A stretch of 64,000 bases of DNA. Origin: Desulfotignum sp032250905 (lineage in GTDB: Bacteria > Desulfobacterota > Desulfobacteria > Desulfobacterales > Desulfobacteraceae). Under the pieces are notes generated by a model, which did no database searches, was not told where the DNA came from, and saw only the letters and a list, made by a program, of their open reading frames with translations. The translations under genes were made by a program, and so were the position numbers. The stretch is from the NCBI GenBank assembly GCA_032250905.1, contig JAVVEQ010000002.1, positions 62,001 to 126,000 on the forward strand. Reading direction: 5' to 3'. This document shows, one piece after another, positions 60,318-64,000 of this stretch. Every line of letters begins with the position of its first letter. The stretch's first letter is position 1.

Positions 60318-61499
60318 TTGGAAAGTTATATCATTGAGGAAAACAAACCGAGAAGCAGCCGGCTGCCGGCCCGGCTGGATCTGGCCCAGAGCGGCACAGG
60401 CCTGATCCTGGGGCTGTTCATGTGGGTGCACATGCTTCTGGTGGGCAGCATCATCCTGGGCAAGGATGCGTTTGACTTCGTGGCCAAAACCATGGAGCTG
60501 GCGTTTCTGTCCGATACCGGGCACGGGTATCCCATTGCCGTATTTTTCGCAGTATCCGGGGTCTTTACCCTGTTTATCGTTCATGCGCTGTTAGGAATGC
60601 GCAAATTTCCCATTTCATGGCGTCAGCACCGGATCATGAGAGATCAGATGCAGATGATGAAACATACGGACACCAACCTGTGGTATATCCAGGCGGTGAC
60701 CGGATTTATCATGTTCTTTGCCGGGTCCGTGCACCTGTATACCATGCTCGTAAATCCCGGCAGCATTGATCCGTTTTTATCGGCACACCGGGTGGTATCC
60801 GGGAATTACTGGTTCCTTTACCTGATCCTGCTCATATGCGTGGAACTGCATGCCACCATCGGTCTGTACCGGCTGTGCATGAAATGGGGATGGTTCACGG
60901 GTACGGATGCCAGAACGTCCCGCAAAAAGCTCAAAAAGGTGAAAAACCGCCTGACCATTTTTTTTATGACCATCGGGTTTCTGTCCCTGGTCATGTTCAT
61001 TATCATCGGTATCCAGAACCGGAGCAATGCCGGCGAACCCTATCCGGGAACCGCATATCAGAAGGCATCCCATGCCGTGCTGGAGAAATCCACATCAGAA
61101 CCGGATGTTGAACAGGTGGCACCGGCTGCTGAATCCGAAGCCGCCCATCAGGCGGACACATCCCATGACACCCCTCCGGCAGCATCAGAAGAAGTGTCAA
61201 GCCATGCAGCAGCGGTGACCCATGACATGGCTGATACTCATGAATCAGCATCCACGCATGAACCGGCGGATTCTCATGAACCGGTCGCGGCTCATGAAGC
61301 GGGAGCCACCCATAACAAGGCGGAATCCCATGACGCAGCATCCGCCCTTGACACGGTGGAATCCCATGCCGCCCCGGCTGCCCATGACACAGCCGATGCC
61401 CATGGTGCAGGCACGGATCATGAGACAGAACCTGTGCCGGAGACCCCATCGGATGAGGGGTCCCATGAAGCGACCCTGCCTGCCACTGAAACTCATTAA
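60318..61499 (+). CDS. frdC: Fumarate reductase/succinate dehydrogenase cytochrome b subunit with a His-rich tail
   Basis: A 393-residue protein. Residues 1-240 form five membrane helices (about 27-47, 72-94, 121-144, 163-186, 211-232) with His38, His89, His139 and His178 spaced almost as the four haem b ligands of Wolinella FrdC, so this is the diheme, quinone-linked type B anchor. From residue 249 a 145-residue Ala/Glu/Asp/His-rich tail with 17 His is added, absent from ordinary FrdC of about 250 residues. Five helices with a cytoplasmic N-terminus put the tail in the periplasm. The start is TTG 60318 after AAAGGAGG. Confidence 0.92.
   Translation: MESYIIEENKPRSSRLPARLDLAQSGTGLILGLFMWVHMLLVGSIILGKDAFDFVAKTMELAFLSDTGHGYPIAVFFAVSGVFTLFIVHALLGMRKFPISWRQHRIMRDQMQMMKHTDTNLWYIQAVTGFIMFFAGSVHLYTMLVNPGSIDPFLSAHRVVSGNYWFLYLILLICVELHATIGLYRLCMKWGWFTGTDARTSRKKLKKVKNRLTIFFMTIGFLSLVMFIIIGIQNRSNAGEPYPGTAYQKASHAVLEKSTSEPDVEQVAPAAESEAAHQADTSHDTPPAASEEVSSHAAAVTHDMADTHESASTHEPADSHEPVAAHEAGATHNKAESHDAASALDTVESHAAPAAHDTADAHGAGTDHETEPVPETPSDEGSHEATLPATETH
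61062..61496 (+). repeat. Low-complexity His-rich repeat region at the 3' end of frdC
   Basis: Degenerate coding repeats of about 18-24 bp built around CATGA-type units (Ser/Thr/Ala-His-Asp/Glu) encode the tail of the cytochrome b subunit. Examples of the peptide units are STHEPADSHEPVAAHEAG and AAHDTADAHGAG. The repeat is imperfect in DNA and protein. Confidence 0.85.
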
Positions 61500-61516
61500 A
61501 TCATAAGGATTTCTCA

Positions 61517-63487
61517 ATGAAAGTTATATATACGGATTCACTTGTCATCGGCGGCGGCCTGGCCGGACTCAGGGTTGCCATAGCCGCCATGCAGCGGGGG
61601 TTTGACACCATTGTCCTCTCGCTGATCCCTGCCAAACGGTCCCATTCCGCAGCCGCCCAGGGCGGCATGCAGGCCAGCCTGGGCGCCTGTATTAAAGGGG
61701 AAGGGGATGATGAAGATGTGCATTTTGGAGACACGGTCAAAGGCAGTGACTGGGGATGCGACCAGGATGTGGCCAGAATGTTTGTCAACACCGCCCCCAA
61801 GGCGATCCGCCAGCTGGCGGCCTGGGGCGTTCCCTGGTCCCGGGTCAGGGGCGGGGACCGGGAGGTGATCATCAACGGGGAGAAAGTCACCATCACGGAA
61901 AAACATGAAGCCCACGGTCTGATCTCGGCCAGAGATTTCGGGGGCACCAAGAAATGGCGCACCTGCTTCACCTCGGACGGCACCGGACATACCATGCTCT
62001 ATGCCATGGACAACAAGGCAATCCAGCTGGGGATTCCGGTGCATGAACGAAAGGAAGCGGTCGCGTTGATTCATGAGGACGGGGTCTGTTACGGGGCCAT
62101 TGTGAGGGATCTGATCACCGGTGAGCTTGTCGCTTATGTGGCCAAGGCCACCACCATTGCCACCGGGGGATACGGCCGGCTCTATTCAGTGTCCACCAAT
62201 GCCGTGATCTCCGAGGGCATCGGCACGGCCATCGCCCTGGAAACCGGGGTGGCCACCCTGGGGAACATGGAAGCGGTCCAGTTTCATCCCACGGCCATCG
62301 TGCCGGTGGGCATTCTCACCACCGAGGGGTGCAGAGGAGACGGAGGCCTTTTACTGGACAAGGATGGATACCGGTTCATGCCCGATTACGAGCCCGACAA
62401 AAAAGAACTGGCCTCCAGGGACGTGGTGTCCCGTCGCATGACCGAACACATGCGGAAAGGCAAGGGTGTGCCGTCTCCTTATGGGGACCACCTGTGGCTG
62501 GACATCACCTTGCTGGGCAGAAAACACATTGAAAAAAACCTGCGGGAAGTCAAAGAAATATGTGAATATTTTCTGGGCATTGATCCGGTCAAGGAATATA
62601 TCCCGGTGCGGCCCACCCAGCACTATTCCATGGGCGGAGTGAGAACCAGAGCCACCGGCGAGAGCCCCACCCTCAAGGGACTGTTTTCCGCAGGGGAAGC
62701 GGCGTGCTGGGACATGCACGGGTTCAACCGCTTAGGGGGAAACTCCGTGGCCGAAACCGTGGTGGCCGGCATGATTGTCGGGGAATTTGTGGCCGATCAT
62801 TGCGAGGCCAGTTCCCTGAATGTGTCCACATCCACCATCGAGCATTTCCTGAAAAAAGAGGAGAAAAAGATTGCAGATCTGCTGATCAGAGATTACGGGG
62901 AAAATCCCTATGAACTCAAAGCCGAGATGCAGCAGATAATGATGGACAAAGTGGGGATTTTCCGGAACGGGCCTCATCTGGAACAGGCGGTGGAGGAATT
63001 GCAGGTGCTCAACCAGCGGGCTCGAAGCATTGCCCTGCGCAACCGGATCTCGTCTGCCAACCCGGAACTGGTGGAAGCCATCCGGGTGCCCAAGATGATC
63101 AAACTGGCCCTGTGTGTGGCCTATGGTGCGATGCTCAGGACCGAAAGCCGGGGCGCCCATGCCAGGGAAGATTATCCGGAAAGAAACGACAGAGACTGGC
63201 TCAAACGCACCCTGACCACCTGGCCGGATGAGCGCGCGGACCTGCCCGAGGTTTCCTATGAAAACCTGGATGTCGTGAAAATGGAGATGCCGCCCGGCTC
63301 CCGGGGATATGGCGTAGACAACACCATCCATCATCCGGACACGGAGAAACGGCTGGCTGAAATCGAGGAAATCAAGAAAGCCCATCCGGATGCAGACCGG
63401 TTCGAGCTTCATCAGCTGCTGAATCCCACACCTATTCCGGAAAAATTCAAAGGCAAAAACGAGCGTATCGGCAGGGGGTACAAATAA
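61517..63487 (+). CDS. frdA: Fumarate reductase/succinate dehydrogenase flavoprotein subunit
   Basis: A 656-residue flavoprotein. The FAD-binding N-terminus has VIGGGLAGLRVAIAAMQRG and the covalent-FAD His region SHSAAAQGGMQASLG. Substrate-site stretches include AVQFHPTAIVP, and RPTQHYSMGGVRTR; the C-terminal domain has YGAMLRTESRGAHAREDYPERND. It oxidises succinate or reduces fumarate at the cytoplasmic face. The gene order C-A-B and long flavoprotein match the epsilon/delta-type quinol:fumarate reductase. The stop overlaps the next start by one base (TAATG). Confidence 0.96.
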   Translation: MKVIYTDSLVIGGGLAGLRVAIAAMQRGFDTIVLSLIPAKRSHSAAAQGGMQASLGACIKGEGDDEDVHFGDTVKGSDWGCDQDVARMFVNTAPKAIRQLAAWGVPWSRVRGGDREVIINGEKVTITEKHEAHGLISARDFGGTKKWRTCFTSDGTGHTMLYAMDNKAIQLGIPVHERKEAVALIHEDGVCYGAIVRDLITGELVAYVAKATTIATGGYGRLYSVSTNAVISEGIGTAIALETGVATLGNMEAVQFHPTAIVPVGILTTEGCRGDGGLLLDKDGYRFMPDYEPDKKELASRDVVSRRMTEHMRKGKGVPSPYGDHLWLDITLLGRKHIEKNLREVKEICEYFLGIDPVKEYIPVRPTQHYSMGGVRTRATGESPTLKGLFSAGEAACWDMHGFNRLGGNSVAETVVAGMIVGEFVADHCEASSLNVSTSTIEHFLKKEEKKIADLLIRDYGENPYELKAEMQQIMMDKVGIFRNGPHLEQAVEELQVLNQRARSIALRNRISSANPELVEAIRVPKMIKLALCVAYGAMLRTESRGAHAREDYPERNDRDWLKRTLTTWPDERADLPEVSYENLDVVKMEMPPGSRGYGVDNTIHHPDTEKRLAEIEEIKKAHPDADRFELHQLLNPTPIPEKFKGKNERIGRGYK

Positions 63488-64000
63488 TGGACGAACAGGC
63501 AAGAGTGTTGAAATTTCAGATATTCCGCTACAACCCTCAGAAAAAGGGGGACAAGCCCCGTATGGTGACCTATGAGGTGACCGAAGCCCCGGGCATGACC
63601 ATATTTATTGCGTTGAACGAGATCCGGGAAATCCAGGATCCATCCCTTCAGTTTGATTTTGTCTGCCGGGCCGGGATCTGCGGGTCCTGCGCCATGGTGA
63701 TCAACGGACAGCCGGACCTGGCCTGCCGGACCCTGACCGCCAAGTTTCCGGACGGGGAGATCACGCTGCTGCCGTTGCCCGGATTTGAACTGATCGGGGA
63801 TCTGTCCGTGAACACGGGCAAATTCATGCGGGCCATGAGCGAGCGGGTGGAATCCTGGATTCATGACAAGGAAGCAGATCTTGTCAATTATGATGAACTT
63901 GAAGAACGCATGGACCCGGACGTGGCCGATCAAATCTATGAACTGGAACGGTGCGTGGAATGCGGTGCCTGTGTGTCTGCCTGCGCCACCAAGCGGATGC
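63487..64000 (+). CDS. frdB: Fumarate reductase/succinate dehydrogenase iron-sulfur subunit (3' truncated by window)
   Basis: The first 171 codons are present; the gene runs beyond base 64000. The N-terminal plant-type ferredoxin domain has the 2Fe-2S ligands CRAGICGSC plus a downstream Cys (LACRTLT). The 4Fe-4S start CVECGACVSAC appears just before the window end. It carries electrons from FAD to the haem b subunit. Translational coupling to frdA (TAATG) supports the call. Confidence 0.95.
   Translation, partial: MDEQARVLKFQIFRYNPQKKGDKPRMVTYEVTEAPGMTIFIALNEIREIQDPSLQFDFVCRAGICGSCAMVINGQPDLACRTLTAKFPDGEITLLPLPGFELIGDLSVNTGKFMRAMSERVESWIHDKEADLVNYDELEERMDPDVADQIYELERCVECGACVSACATKRM

Noticed and set aside
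61222..61506. 94-codon frame offset from frdC at its 3' end, rich in Met, Pro, Arg
   Set aside because: It is the same His-repeat DNA read in another frame; the frdC frame reads straight through to a stop just before frdA.
1..64000. CRISPR arrays, tRNA or rRNA genes, insertion sequences or prophage
   Set aside because: No regularly spaced direct repeats, no cloverleaf or rRNA signature, and no transposase, integrase or phage structural gene was recognised.

Overview
The window looks like chromosome of a complete-oxidising, sulfate-reducing member of the Desulfobacterota, most like the Desulfobacteraceae (Desulfotignum/Desulfobacter-type; family and genus are my inference). The evidence is a full dissimilatory sulfite reductase locus (dsrA-dsrB-dsrD and the DsrN-type cobyrinate a,c-diamide synthase), a periplasmic tetraheme cytochrome c3, an aldehyde:ferredoxin oxidoreductase, and a methylmalonyl-CoA/succinate operon ending in a Wolinella-type diheme fumarate reductase/succinate dehydrogenase. 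Coding density is high. I saw no rRNA or tRNA gene, no CRISPR array and no recognisable insertion sequence.

Layout. 0-3.4 kb: tail of an oligopeptide ABC ATPase, trmO, a YdcZ-type transporter, an alpha/beta hydrolase and the AzlCD branched-chain amino acid exporter. 3.4-8.6 kb: dodecin, proAB on the opposite strand, and E1 alpha/beta of a 2-oxoacid or acetoin dehydrogenase with no E2/E3 nearby. 8.6-11.3 kb: pspABC with a textbook sigma-54 promoter, divergent from its activator pspF. 11.3-19.3 kb: argG with a palindromic operator candidate, an EamA transporter, a MaoC-like protein, then a large NAD-type glutamate dehydrogenase followed directly by a classical GdhA. 19.3-24.0 kb: a compact minus-strand run of poorly characterised genes (small unknown, possible HIT/GalT-like protein, probable frameshifted small gene, thioredoxin-HEAT protein, and a degenerate GGDEF protein with an intact c-di-GMP I-site). 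24.1-31.4 kb: a PHP-UvrD fusion helicase, lytic transglycosylase, galU, a Cys-cluster protein and a dapA homologue.

31.5-38.8 kb: TPR protein, a possible kinase-fold protein, then dsrABD, dsrN and panC, closed by a strong bidirectional terminator. 38.9-44.7 kb: minus strand with cytochrome c3, tatC, tatA/B, a DEAD-box helicase, a ThiS/MoaD-like protein and a tungsten aldehyde oxidoreductase. 45.0-53.3 kb: yggT, divIVA-like, pilT, pilU, a zinc-ribbon/receiver-like protein, a bifunctional penicillin-binding protein and a SPOR protein, suggesting an envelope and twitching-motility block. 53.3-64.0 kb: dus (minus), then mce-mcm-meaB-sucCD-frdCAB, one colinear module that converts methylmalonyl-CoA through succinyl-CoA and succinate to fumarate. 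The cytochrome b subunit of this module carries an unusual 145-residue His-rich acidic tail, which topology places in the periplasm.

Most genes are ordinary housekeeping or sulfate-reducer genes. The best candidates for new biology are the FrdC tail, the degenerate GGDEF receptor candidate and its unknown neighbours at 19.3-24.0 kb, the PHP-UvrD fusion, and the two proteins upstream of dsrAB.
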